Of a stretch of 5,043 nucleotides of DNA, positions 1 through 5,043 are shown in pieces. The DNA comes from Alphaproteobacteria bacterium. Its GTDB lineage: Bacteria; Pseudomonadota; Alphaproteobacteria; Rhizobiales; Aestuariivirgaceae. Within the stretch, counting starts at the first letter, position 1. Every line of letters begins with the position of its first letter. Below the pieces are notes generated by a model that was not told where the DNA came from, did not search any database, and saw only the letters and a list, made by a program, of their open reading frames with translations. The translations under genes were made by a program, and so were the position numbers. The stretch covers positions 1 through 5,043 of the forward strand of contig VAZZ01000333.1 of NCBI GenBank assembly GCA_005884715.1, given 5' to 3'.

Positions 1-739
1 GCGCCGAAGTCAGATATACCGTGCCATGGGCAACACCAGTCATCGCAGCGCCATTGGTCGTCATGCTGCGCAGAAGGTCGCTCACCCGCCGGGCTATCGC
101 AGGTGCGGGATCGATATAGATCACCGGCCAGGGTGCGACCTCGCGGATCTCCTCGAGCAGCAGCGGATAATGAGTGCAGCCGAGGACGACGACATCGGTG
201 GTTCGCTCGTCGCGCTTGCGGAAAACCGGCGCAATCTCGTTCCTGAGTTCCTGCTTGTCGACGCTTTGTCCCTTGAGCTTCGCCTCGGCGATCTCGGCCA
301 GTCTTTTGGCGCCATGCAGGAAGACCTTGCAGTGAATGGCATAGGTGTGGATGAGGGTCTTGGTGTATTCGCGATTGACGGTACCGGGCGTCGCCAAGAC
401 GCCGATGAGGCCCGATTTCGTCTGCGCGGCGGCGGGCTTGATGGCCGGCACCGTGCCGACAAAGGGCACCGAATAGCGTTCGCGCAAGGCCACGAGCGCC
501 AGGGTGCTGGCGGTATTGCAGGCAATGACCACAAGGTCAGGCCCCGTCTGTTCAATGAGCCTGCCGACCACAGCGACGATGCGCTTGACCAGCAAAGGTT
601 CATCCCAGGCGCCATAGGGAAAGGCGGCATTGTCCGCGGCATAGATCAAAGTCGCCTGAGGTTCGGCCGCGCGGACCGCCGAGGCCACGGTGAGGCCTCC
701 CATGCCGCTGTCAAAGAGGAGGATGCGAGGCGCTCTCAT
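1..739 (-). CDS. murI: Glutamate racemase MurI, 3' end cut by the window edge
   Basis: Glutamate racemase interconverts L- and D-glutamate in the cytoplasm and supplies D-glutamate for peptidoglycan stem peptides. My translation of the minus strand from the ATG at 739-737 gives 246 uninterrupted residues to the left edge. Family enzymes run about 265-280 residues, so only the C-terminal tail is missing. Visible motifs, in order, are DSGMGGL (residues 10-16, the conserved Asp-Ser pair), FPYG (40-43), ACNTAS with the first catalytic Cys at 74, and GCTHYPLL with the second catalytic Cys at 188 and the neighbouring His at 190. Both acid/base cysteines are therefore present. The start lies 2 bases after the trmJ stop codon, with an AAGG ribosome-binding stretch inside the end of trmJ. 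The gene is thus probably co-transcribed and translationally coupled with trmJ. The family assignment is firm; the end of the gene is not visible. Confidence 0.95.
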   Translation of the reverse strand, partial: MRAPRILLFDSGMGGLTVASAVRAAEPQATLIYAADNAAFPYGAWDEPLLVKRIVAVVGRLIEQTGPDLVVIACNTASTLALVALRERYSVPFVGTVPAIKPAAAQTKSGLIGVLATPGTVNREYTKTLIHTYAIHCKVFLHGAKRLAEIAEAKLKGQSVDKQELRNEIAPVFRKRDERTTDVVVLGCTHYPLLLEEIREVAPWPVIYIDPAPAIARRVSDLLRSMTTNGAAMTGVAHGTVYLTSA

Positions 740-741
740 TC

Positions 742-1554
742 TCACACCTTGCCCCTTCCTTTCAGATGGGCACGGGTGAGCGAAGCGACCATGCCGCGCA
801 GCGAACGCACTTCCTGCTCAGTGAGTTGGGCGCGGGCGAAGAGATTGCGCATATTGCGGATCATTCCTGGTTTCTTTTCTTCAGTCTTGAAGAAGCCTGC
901 GGCGTCCAATTCACTCTCAATATGGTGAAAGAATCCATAAAGCTCGTCCTTGGTCGCAGGCCGCGTATCCGGCGTCTGGAGACCCGGACCCTCAAGGGCC
1001 GGAAGCTCGGGCGTGGACTGACCAAGGCTCGTGGCCTCATGCTTGTACCATTCATAGCCGACGAGCAGCACGGCCTGGGCGATGTTGAGCGACGCGAAGG
1101 CCGGGTTGACCGGGGCAGTGATGATGATATCGGCCAGGGAAACTTCGTCATTATTGAGGCCCCAGCGTTCACGCCCGAACAGTAGCGCCACTCTCTCGCC
1201 CCGGCCGATCCTCAGCCGCATGTCGGCGCCGGCCTGTTCCGGCGTCACTACCTCCTTGACCATGCCGCGCGGTCGCGCCGTCGTCGCATAGACATGGGTA
1301 AAATCCTTGAGAGCATCTGCCAGGGTGGCATGGATCGTGGCCGATGCGATGATCCAGTCGGCACCTGAGGCGGCCGAAACAGCCCGTTCATTCGGCCAGC
1401 CATCACGCGGCTCGACGATGCGCAGCTCAGAAAGGCCGAAATTGGCCATGGCCCGGGCGGCGGTACCTATATTCTCGCCAAGCTGGGGATTGACCAGGAT
1501 GACGGAAGGGGCCGCTCCCAGAGGTGGAATCTGCGTCTTGTCGGTGCCTGCCAT
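742..1554 (-). CDS. trmJ: tRNA (cytidine/uridine-32) 2'-O-methyltransferase, TrmJ/TrmH family group 1
   Basis: This is a 270-residue SPOUT-class methyltransferase. Known TrmJ enzymes use S-adenosylmethionine to 2'-O-methylate position 32 in the tRNA anticodon loop. All three SPOUT motifs are present. Motif 1 is NPQLGENIGTAARAMANFG (residues 22-40), with the likely catalytic Arg34. Motif 2 is LLFGRERWGLNNDE (124-137). Motif 3 is NPAFASLNIAQAV (150-162), which belongs to the trefoil-knot cofactor site. The C-terminal part (about 200-270) is the helical extension typical of TrmJ and contains FFHHIESELDAAGFF. The ATG at 1554 is the earliest possible start, because an in-frame TAA lies only three codons upstream (1566-1564). 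The ribosome-binding site is weak (AGCGAG). The gene is first in a minus-strand unit with murI and divergent from phaC. The family is certain. Position 32 is the family default and is not proven here, since some homologues carry only the general annotation 'RNA methyltransferase'. Confidence 0.93.
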   Translation of the reverse strand: MAGTDKTQIPPLGAAPSVILVNPQLGENIGTAARAMANFGLSELRIVEPRDGWPNERAVSAASGADWIIASATIHATLADALKDFTHVYATTARPRGMVKEVVTPEQAGADMRLRIGRGERVALLFGRERWGLNNDEVSLADIIITAPVNPAFASLNIAQAVLLVGYEWYKHEATSLGQSTPELPALEGPGLQTPDTRPATKDELYGFFHHIESELDAAGFFKTEEKKPGMIRNMRNLFARAQLTEQEVRSLRGMVASLTRAHLKGRGKV

Positions 1555-1664
1555 GGCGCTCGCTTAACGTATTCGAAGGCAAAGAGAAATGCGGGAGTAT
1601 CCTGCACCGATCTGTGATTGCGTGATTTGGAAATTACGTCAATATTGGACCTGTTGAGGTATGC
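1555..1664. promoter_or_regulatory. Divergent promoter region between trmJ and phaC
   Basis: This 110-base gap must hold the promoters of both divergent genes. For phaC, TTGCGT (1618-1623) and AATATT (1641-1646) lie 17 bases apart and would place the transcription start just before the phaC ribosome-binding site GAGGT (1656-1660). For trmJ, the minus strand carries TTGACG (1642-1637), but the hexamer 17 bases on (AATCAC) is a poor -10. The two candidates overlap, so the two genes may compete for polymerase. A short dyad, GCGGGA-GTA-TCCTGC (1591-1605, one G-T pair), could be an operator or chance. The promoter calls are by eye and weak. Confidence 0.4.
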
Positions 1665-3400
1665 ATGAACGACGGTAAGACCCCACAGACCGATTTTCGC
1701 CTTGCCGATCCGGCGCAATTCGCGCGACACATGGCGAAAGTGTTCGAACAGGCGGCCCAGATCGCCCGCAACATGGCGGAGACGCCCCCCAATCCGCAGC
1801 GCGACATGGATGCCCAGGTCACTCCCGTCGAACAAGTCGTCAAGACGCTGGGCGCCGTTGCCCAGTCCTATGCCTCAGACCCGCAGAAGCTGATGGATGC
1901 CCAGATACGGCTATGGGCGAGCTATGGCGAATTATGGCAGTCGGCCTGGCGGAAGTTCCTCGGTGAAGAAGTGAGCCCGGTTGCAGCGCCGGAGCGGGGC
2001 GACAAGCGCTTCACCGACAAGGACTGGCAGCAGAACACGATCTTCGATTTTCTCAAGCAGTTCTATCTCCTGTCGGCGCGCTGGGCGAGCGACCTGGTCG
2101 AGGATGCCGAGGGCCTCGATGATCATACGCGGCACAAAGCGCGCTTCTATGTCGAGCAGATCGCCAATGCCGTGTCGCCGTCCAATTTCGCCCTCACCAA
2201 TCCGGAAGTGCTGCGCGCCACGCTCGCCAGCAACGGCGCCAATCTGATCGAGGGACTGAAGAATCTCGAGGAAGACATCAAGGCCGGCCACGGCCGCCTG
2301 CGCATCAAGCAGACCGATATCTCAGCCTTCGAGCTTGGCAAGAACGTCGCGACGACGCCGGGCAAGGTCATTTTCCAGAACGATACATTCCAGCTTATCC
2401 AATATTCGCCGACCACCGAGCGCGTGCATGAGATCCCGCTTCTCATCGTGCCGCCGTGGATCAACAAGTTCTATATCCTCGATCTCAACCCGAAGAAATC
2501 CTTCGTGCGCTGGGCGACTGGGCAAGGCCTCACTGTTTTCGTCGTGTCGTGGATCAACCCGGACGAGAAGCATGGCCACAAGACCTTCGCCGACTATATG
2601 CGCGACGGCTTCCTGGCCGCGCTCTCGGCCGTTCAGGATGCGACCCAAGTCGAAAAGGTGAATGTCATCGGCTATTGCGTCGGCGGCTCGCTGGTTGCAT
2701 CCGCACTCGGCTACATGGCCGCCAAGGGCGATGACCGGGTTAATTCCGTCACCTTCTTTGCGAGCCAGGTCGATTTCGAGAAGGCGGGCGATTTGCGCGT
2801 CTTCGTCGACAAGGAGCAGATCGAATGGGCGGAAGGCCGAATGAAGGGCAAAGGCTATCTCGCCGGAAGCCGGGCAAGGACCCGATGCCCTTCGATCTGC
2901 TTTATTGGAACAGCGATTCGACCCGCATGCCGGCGGGCGTCCACAGCCAGTACTTACGCGAATGTTATCTCAACAACCGCCTGTCGCAGGGCCAGATGAC
3001 GCTCGATGGCGTGCGCATCGATCTGAAGAAAGTTAAATTGCCGATCTACAATCTGGCGGCGCGCGAGGATCATATCGCACCGCTCGCCTCGGTATTCCGT
3101 CTCGGCCGCAATTTCGGCGGCGAGACGCGGCTCGTGGTCTCAGGCTCGGGCCATATTGCGGGCGTGGTCAATCCGCCCGAGGCGCAGAAATACCAGTATT
3201 GGACGAATGACAAGGCAGCGGACACGCCGGAGGACTGGCTTAAAGGCGCCACCGAGCATCTGGGCTCCTGGTGGCCCGACTGGTTGTCCTGGATTTCGCC
3301 CAAATCCGGCAAGCAGGTCAAAGCCAGGGTTCCGGGCGAGGGCAAGCTCAAGGCTCTTGAAAACGCTCCGGGCAGTTATGTCCTTGTGAAGGCGGAATAA
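1665..3400 (+). pseudogene. phaC: Class I poly(3-hydroxyalkanoate) synthase PhaC, disrupted by an internal deletion with a frame change
   Basis: PhaC polymerises 3-hydroxyacyl-CoA (usually (R)-3-hydroxybutyryl-CoA) into storage polyester on granules. The first frame (from ATG 1665, GAGGT ribosome-binding site 5 bases upstream) carries the PhaC N-terminal domain, PPWINKFYILDL, and the lipase-like box GYCVGGS with nucleophile Cys338 (codon 2676-2678). It runs in family sequence to GYLAGSR (about 2873), then turns into unrelated residues and stops at 2999. The second frame picks up the family at GKDPMPFDLLYWNSDSTRMP (from 2873) and continues to the TAA at 3398-3400. It contains REDHIAP (catalytic Asp, codon 3068-3070) and GSGHIAGVVNPP (catalytic His, 3152-3154). 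Between the two, relatives have about 25 more residues (TF..LRPNDL.W.YVVNNYL), which are absent. Visible coding is about 578 residues; about 600 is usual for class I. The loss must be 3n+1 bases, probably 73-79. Neither frame alone has the whole Cys-Asp-His triad, so no active enzyme is expected unless this is an assembly error. No phaA, phaB or phaR lies within the window. Confidence 0.9.
2868..2878 (+). other. phaC deletion and frame-change junction
   Basis: Here the open phaC frame (codons starting at positions divisible by 3: AGC 2868, CGG 2871) must switch to the frame two positions on (GGC 2873, AAG 2876, GAC 2879) to keep family similarity. AAGCCGGGC is readable as S-R in the upstream frame and K-P-G in the downstream frame, so the exact break cannot be placed to the base. 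The shared bases are consistent with microhomology at the deletion ends, but the lost sequence is not available to test this. I see no slippery heptamer that would favour programmed frameshifting. Confidence 0.75.
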
Positions 3401-3459
3401 TTTCGAGCTCCGCCAGCCATTTGACAAGCCGGCGGCCGTGCATTACACGCTCAGCCCAG

Positions 3460-3489
3460 CGCGAGGCCACATAAGGCCTCGTGTTTTTT
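3460..3489 (+). terminator. Intrinsic terminator downstream of phaC
   Basis: A perfect 7-bp stem, CGAGGCC (3462-3468) with GGCCTCG (3475-3481), encloses the 6-base loop ACATAA. It is extended by a G-T and a C-G pair (3461/3482, 3460/3483) and followed by six T (3484-3489). It sits 60 bases after the phaC stop and about 130 bases before rpsD, so it should separate the two transcription units. rpsD then needs its own promoter. The rest of the 3401-3622 gap shows no convincing gene. Confidence 0.85.
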
Positions 3490-3572
3490 GCTTGCCTGCG
3501 GATCTGGGTTTCCACGCGGAACGAAGGTCCTGTCGGCCGGGTAACTGGCAGAGGAGGGCTCGCTCAATAACC

Positions 3573-3591
3573 GGCGGTTGCTTTGGCCGCC
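3573..3591 (+). other. Possible small hairpin in the rpsD leader
   Basis: GGCGG (3573-3577) can pair with CCGCC (3587-3591) across a 9-base loop, about 30 bases before the rpsD start codon. Ribosomal protein S4 is a known translational autoregulator in some other bacteria, so a leader structure would be plausible. This stem is short, GC-rich DNA makes such stems by chance, and I see no match to a known S4-binding leader. I find no clear -35/-10 pair between 3490 and 3600. Confidence 0.2.
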
Positions 3592-3622
3592 ACCTCATTA
3601 TTTCGAGACTTTGGAGCTACAT

Positions 3623-4240
3623 ATGACGAAACGCGTGCAAGCCAAGCACAAGATCGACCGCCGCATGGGGCAGAACATCTGGGGCCGCCCCAAAAGCCCC
3701 ATCAACAAGCGTGAATATGGTCCGGGCCAGCACGGCCAGCGCCGCAAAGGCAAGCTGTCCGACTTCGGCATGCAACTCAGGGCTAAGCAGAAGCTGAAGG
3801 GCTATTACGCCAATATCTCCGAACGCCAGTTCTTTGGCATCTATTCGGAAGCCGCACGCATGACCGGCGACACGTCGCAGAACCTGATCGGCCTGCTCGA
3901 GCGCCGTCTCGATGCGATCGTCTACCGCGCCAAATTCGTCTCCACCATGTTCGCCGCCCGCCAGTTCGTGAGCCACGGCCATGTGAAGGTGAATGGCCGC
4001 CGGGTGACCATCCCCAGCATGCGCATAAAGATGGGCGATGTCATCGAAGTGCGCCAGAAGTCGAAGGAACTGCCGGTGCTGCTCGAAGCAACACAACTCG
4101 CCGAGCGCGACGTGCCGGACTATGTCGAGACCGATCACAAGGGTATGACCGCGAAGCTGACGCGTGTGCCGGGTCTTTCCGATGTTCCCTATCCGGTGCA
4201 GATGGAGCCCAACCTGGTCGTCGAATATTATTCGCGCTGA
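3623..4240 (+). CDS. rpsD: 30S ribosomal protein S4
   Basis: S4 is a primary 16S rRNA-binding protein that nucleates assembly of the small-subunit body and helps set decoding accuracy. The 205-residue product (MTKRVQAKHKIDRRMGQNIW at the N-terminus) is full length for the alphaproteobacterial form. It has GRPKSPINKREYGPGQHGQRR-type residues at 21-41 and no N-terminal zinc-binding cysteines. The S4 RNA-binding domain covers about residues 93-155 (LLERRLDAIVYRAKF and VSHGHVKVNGRRV). The C-terminus is the expected EPNLVVEYYSR. I chose the ATG at 3623 because it matches the conserved family N-terminus and has GGAG (3613-3616) 6 bases upstream. An in-frame ATG at 3578 would add 15 residues unlike S4. 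The gene stands alone between two intrinsic terminators, which suggests a monocistronic unit rather than an alpha-operon arrangement. Its expression is probably high. Confidence 0.98.
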   Translation: MTKRVQAKHKIDRRMGQNIWGRPKSPINKREYGPGQHGQRRKGKLSDFGMQLRAKQKLKGYYANISERQFFGIYSEAARMTGDTSQNLIGLLERRLDAIVYRAKFVSTMFAARQFVSHGHVKVNGRRVTIPSMRIKMGDVIEVRQKSKELPVLLEATQLAERDVPDYVETDHKGMTAKLTRVPGLSDVPYPVQMEPNLVVEYYSR

Positions 4241-4264
4241 TTGGTTCTCACAGAAGTTTTGAAG

Positions 4265-4290
4265 ACGGCGAGGCAGAGCCTCGCCGTTTT
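4265..4290 (+). terminator. Strong intrinsic terminator of rpsD
   Basis: A perfect 10-bp stem, ACGGCGAGGC (4265-4274) with GCCTCGCCGT (4278-4287), has a 3-base AGA loop and a TTTT run (4287-4290). It lies 24 bases after the rpsD stop and 4 bases beyond the stop of the convergent DUF1272 gene. The same stem can form in the minus-strand transcript. That side has only CTTC rather than a T-run, so any termination of the convergent unit there would be weaker. Confidence 0.9.
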
Positions 4291-4294
4291 GCAT

Positions 4295-4537
4295 TCAGGC
4301 CGCGCAGCCTTCCGGCTTGAGAACCCGTTCTGTACTGGCCGGATATTTCTTCAGCATCGCCGCCGGACGGATGGGCCGCTTCACCAATTCGCCGCCGCAA
4401 TTGGGACAGATGCCATTGAGTTTTTCGTCCGCGCAATCCGCGCAGAAAGTGCATTCGAAAGTACAGATGCGCGCCTCTTCCGCTTCGGGCGGAAGATCCT
4501 TGTCGCAGCATTCGCAATTGGGACGCAATGCAAGCAT
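4295..4537 (-). CDS. DUF1272 family small cysteine-rich (zinc-ribbon-like) protein
   Basis: This is an 80-residue protein that I recognise as DUF1272 from its N-terminus (MLALRPNCECCDKDLPPEAE) and its C-terminal PASTERVLKPEGC. It has ten cysteines, at residues 8, 10, 11, 25, 29, 32, 35, 44, 47 and 78. C29-x2-C32-x2-C35 and C44-P-N-C47-G-G look like metal-binding knuckles, so one or two zinc ions are likely bound (inference). No signal peptide or membrane segment is visible, so it is probably cytoplasmic. The function of the family is not established. The start ATG (4537-4535) has AGGGGA (4550-4545) 7 bases upstream. The gene follows usg on the same strand after 18 bases and is probably co-transcribed with it. 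It converges on rpsD and shares the terminator stem between them. The product could act as a metal-binding adaptor, but nothing here shows a partner. Confidence 0.85.
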   Translation of the reverse strand: MLALRPNCECCDKDLPPEAEEARICTFECTFCADCADEKLNGICPNCGGELVKRPIRPAAMLKKYPASTERVLKPEGCAA

Positions 4538-4555
4538 GATTTCATCCCCTATGGA

Positions 4556-4825
4556 TTAGTGCAACCGCCATTCGCTTCCGACAAAGCGCAATTCGGCCGG
4601 GCCGACAATCGACGAATGGGCGACGCGAACCTCACAGAGGGGACCATCGAGATTATGCGACCAGAAATCGAGGAATTTGATGAGGCGGGGAAACCGAGGT
4701 GCCAGATCGTAGTCCTGCCATAAATAAAGCTGGAAGAGGTCGCGGTGATCGGGGAGGCGATACATGATCTCCGCTGTCGTCAGTGACCAGCCACCCAACT
4801 GACTTTCAAATGCTCTGTCGATCAT
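4556..4825 (-). CDS. usg: Usg-like family protein
   Basis: This 89-residue protein matches the Usg-like family as I know it: TTAEIMYRLPDH (about residues 16-27), LWQDYDLAPRFPRLIKFLDFW (36-56), LDGPLCEVRVAHS (60-72) and a terminal RLH. The family is named for a gene upstream of trpF in Caulobacter. Its biochemical role is unknown to me. No signal peptide, membrane segment or catalytic motif is evident; the protein is rich in aromatic and charged residues. I chose the ATG at 4825-4823 because MIDRAFESQ begins the family region, an ideal GGAGG (4837-4833) lies 7 bases upstream, and the length then fits the family. The frame stays open back to an ATG at 4990, but those 55 residues are AT-rich and resemble nothing in the family. 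The next gene on the strand is DUF1272, not trpF. Confidence 0.88.
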   Translation of the reverse strand: MIDRAFESQLGGWSLTTAEIMYRLPDHRDLFQLYLWQDYDLAPRFPRLIKFLDFWSHNLDGPLCEVRVAHSSIVGPAELRFVGSEWRLH

Positions 4826-4838
4826 CGCCGTGCCTCCA

Positions 4839-4878
4839 ATGATTCGCAGTCTCGATTCTAAATTGGTGCGCGAATCAT
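4839..4878. promoter_or_regulatory. Inverted repeat overlapping the likely usg promoter
   Basis: ATGATTCGC (4839-4847) and GCGAATCAT (4870-4878) are a perfect 9-bp inverted repeat with a 22-base spacer, ending 2 bases before the usg GGAGG. Half-site centres are 31 bases apart, about three helical turns, as expected for a looped or two-dimer operator. On the minus strand, TTGACC (4888-4883) and TAGAAT (4860-4855) resemble -35 and -10 hexamers, but their 22-base spacing is too long for a standard sigma-70 promoter. If transcription starts further upstream, the repeat could instead form a hairpin just before the ribosome-binding site. Confidence 0.45.
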
Positions 4879-4975
4879 CTCTGGTCAAGTCGATGAATTC
4901 TATTTCCTCATTATTTTCAAACAGTAAGCAGCCAACACCAATAGTGCTGCTAAATTTTTCTGCGCATCGGTTTAT

Positions 4976-4998
4976 CCGAAAAGTCTGCAACTTTTCGG
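4976..4998. repeat. Perfect 9-bp inverted repeat (hairpin) upstream of usg
   Basis: CCGAAAAGT (4976-4984) and ACTTTTCGG (4990-4998) flank the 5-base loop CTGCA. Neither strand has a T-run after the stem, so it is not a textbook intrinsic terminator. On the minus strand it begins 7 bases after a TAG that may end an upstream gene (5008-5006), which would fit a 3'-end stabilising or Rho-assisted terminator stem. It lies about 150 bases upstream of usg and could also be a regulator site. Confidence 0.5.
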
Positions 4999-5005
4999 GC
5001 CGATA

Positions 5006-5043
5006 CTAAGGCCGAAGCGAAAAGGCTTCCGCCACCTTGGCGT
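5006..5043 (-). CDS. Possible C-terminal tail of a minus-strand gene entering from the right
   Basis: Reading the minus strand inward from the edge gives AKVAEAFSLRP and then TAG (5008-5006). The GC content rises sharply here compared with the AT-rich 4840-5000 stretch, the tail reads like a soluble protein end, and a hairpin follows the stop directly. With 11 residues no family can be named. Other minus-strand frames are also open over so short a span, so this is a tentative call. Confidence 0.3.
   Translation of the reverse strand, partial: AKVAEAFSLRP

Noticed and set aside
121..642. Minus-strand open frame of 173 residues in another frame of murI
   Set aside because: It is Pro/Arg/Ser-rich out-of-frame sequence. 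The frame starting at 739 carries both catalytic cysteines and the DSG motif.
26..928. Long plus-strand open frame (300 residues) opposite murI and trmJ
   Set aside because: The minus strand encodes unmistakable MurI and TrmJ motifs over the same bases. The plus product has no family features and crosses the boundary of two real genes, so it is a GC-rich antisense shadow.
2840..2880. Programmed -1 ribosomal frameshift in phaC
   Set aside because: I see no slippery heptamer, and a frameshift would not explain the simultaneous absence of about 25 conserved residues.
2825..3400. Second half of phaC as an independent gene starting at ATG 2825
   Set aside because: The first 16 residues from 2825 are out-of-frame phaC sequence. 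Family similarity begins only at about 2873, inside the phaC fold, and there is no nucleophile Cys in this part.
3578..3622. Longer rpsD start at ATG 3578
   Set aside because: The extra 15 residues do not resemble S4. The ATG at 3623 has a good ribosome-binding site and the conserved family N-terminus.
3438..3626. Small plus-strand open frame of 62 residues between phaC and rpsD
   Set aside because: It runs straight through the intrinsic terminator, has no ribosome-binding site that I can see and no familiar motif.
3617..4294. Minus-strand open frame of 225 residues opposite rpsD
   Set aside because: It is fully antisense to a certain ribosomal protein gene, runs through the terminator hairpin and has no recognisable family.
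4241..4723. Plus-strand open frame of 160 residues after rpsD
   Set aside because: It is antisense to DUF1272 and usg, both recognised on the minus strand, and spans the rpsD terminator.
4826..4990. 55-residue N-terminal extension of usg from ATG 4990
   Set aside because: The bases are AT-rich, contain inverted repeats and promoter-like hexamers, and the peptide does not match the Usg family. The internal ATG at 4825 has a near-ideal ribosome-binding site.
1..5043. CRISPR array, transposon, prophage, toxin-antitoxin or other new system
   Set aside because: I saw no regularly spaced repeats, transposase, integrase, attachment-site duplication or toxin-antitoxin pair. All sizeable coding regions fall in known families, so an undescribed system is not supported here.

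Overview
The window looks like core chromosome from an alphaproteobacterium, probably Hyphomicrobiales (Rhizobiales). The reasons are the alphaproteobacterial form of ribosomal protein S4 (no N-terminal zinc cysteines), a TrmJ-MurI gene pair close to rpsD, a class I polyhydroxyalkanoate synthase, a Usg-like protein and a DUF1272 protein, all in GC-rich DNA. These assignments rest on reading motifs by eye, not on database searches.

Layout, left to right. On the minus strand, trmJ (tRNA 2'-O-methyltransferase, 1554-742) is followed after 2 bases by murI (glutamate racemase, 739 to beyond the left edge). The two form a tightly coupled pair. A 110-base divergent intergenic region separates trmJ from phaC on the plus strand. 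phaC (1665-3400) is broken: it has lost about 25 conserved codons and also changes reading frame at about 2871-2875. This puts the nucleophile Cys in the first frame and the catalytic Asp and His in the second. It ends before a good intrinsic terminator at 3460-3489. rpsD (3623-4240) follows as a stand-alone plus-strand gene with its own strong terminator at 4265-4290. Converging on it from the right is a minus-strand pair, usg (4825-4556) and a DUF1272 zinc-ribbon-like gene (4537-4295). The region upstream of usg is AT-rich and holds two clear inverted repeats. The last bases (5043-5006, minus) may be the 3' tail of another minus-strand gene.

How the genes relate: rpsD (ribosome assembly), trmJ (tRNA modification) and murI (D-glutamate for peptidoglycan) are growth-linked housekeeping genes. 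phaC would make carbon-storage granules, but as written here it cannot encode an active enzyme. I saw no CRISPR array, mobile element, phage gene, tRNA or rRNA, and no sign of a new defence or biosynthetic system. The observations most worth following up are the phaC deletion and frame change, and the usg upstream region with the usg-DUF1272 pairing.
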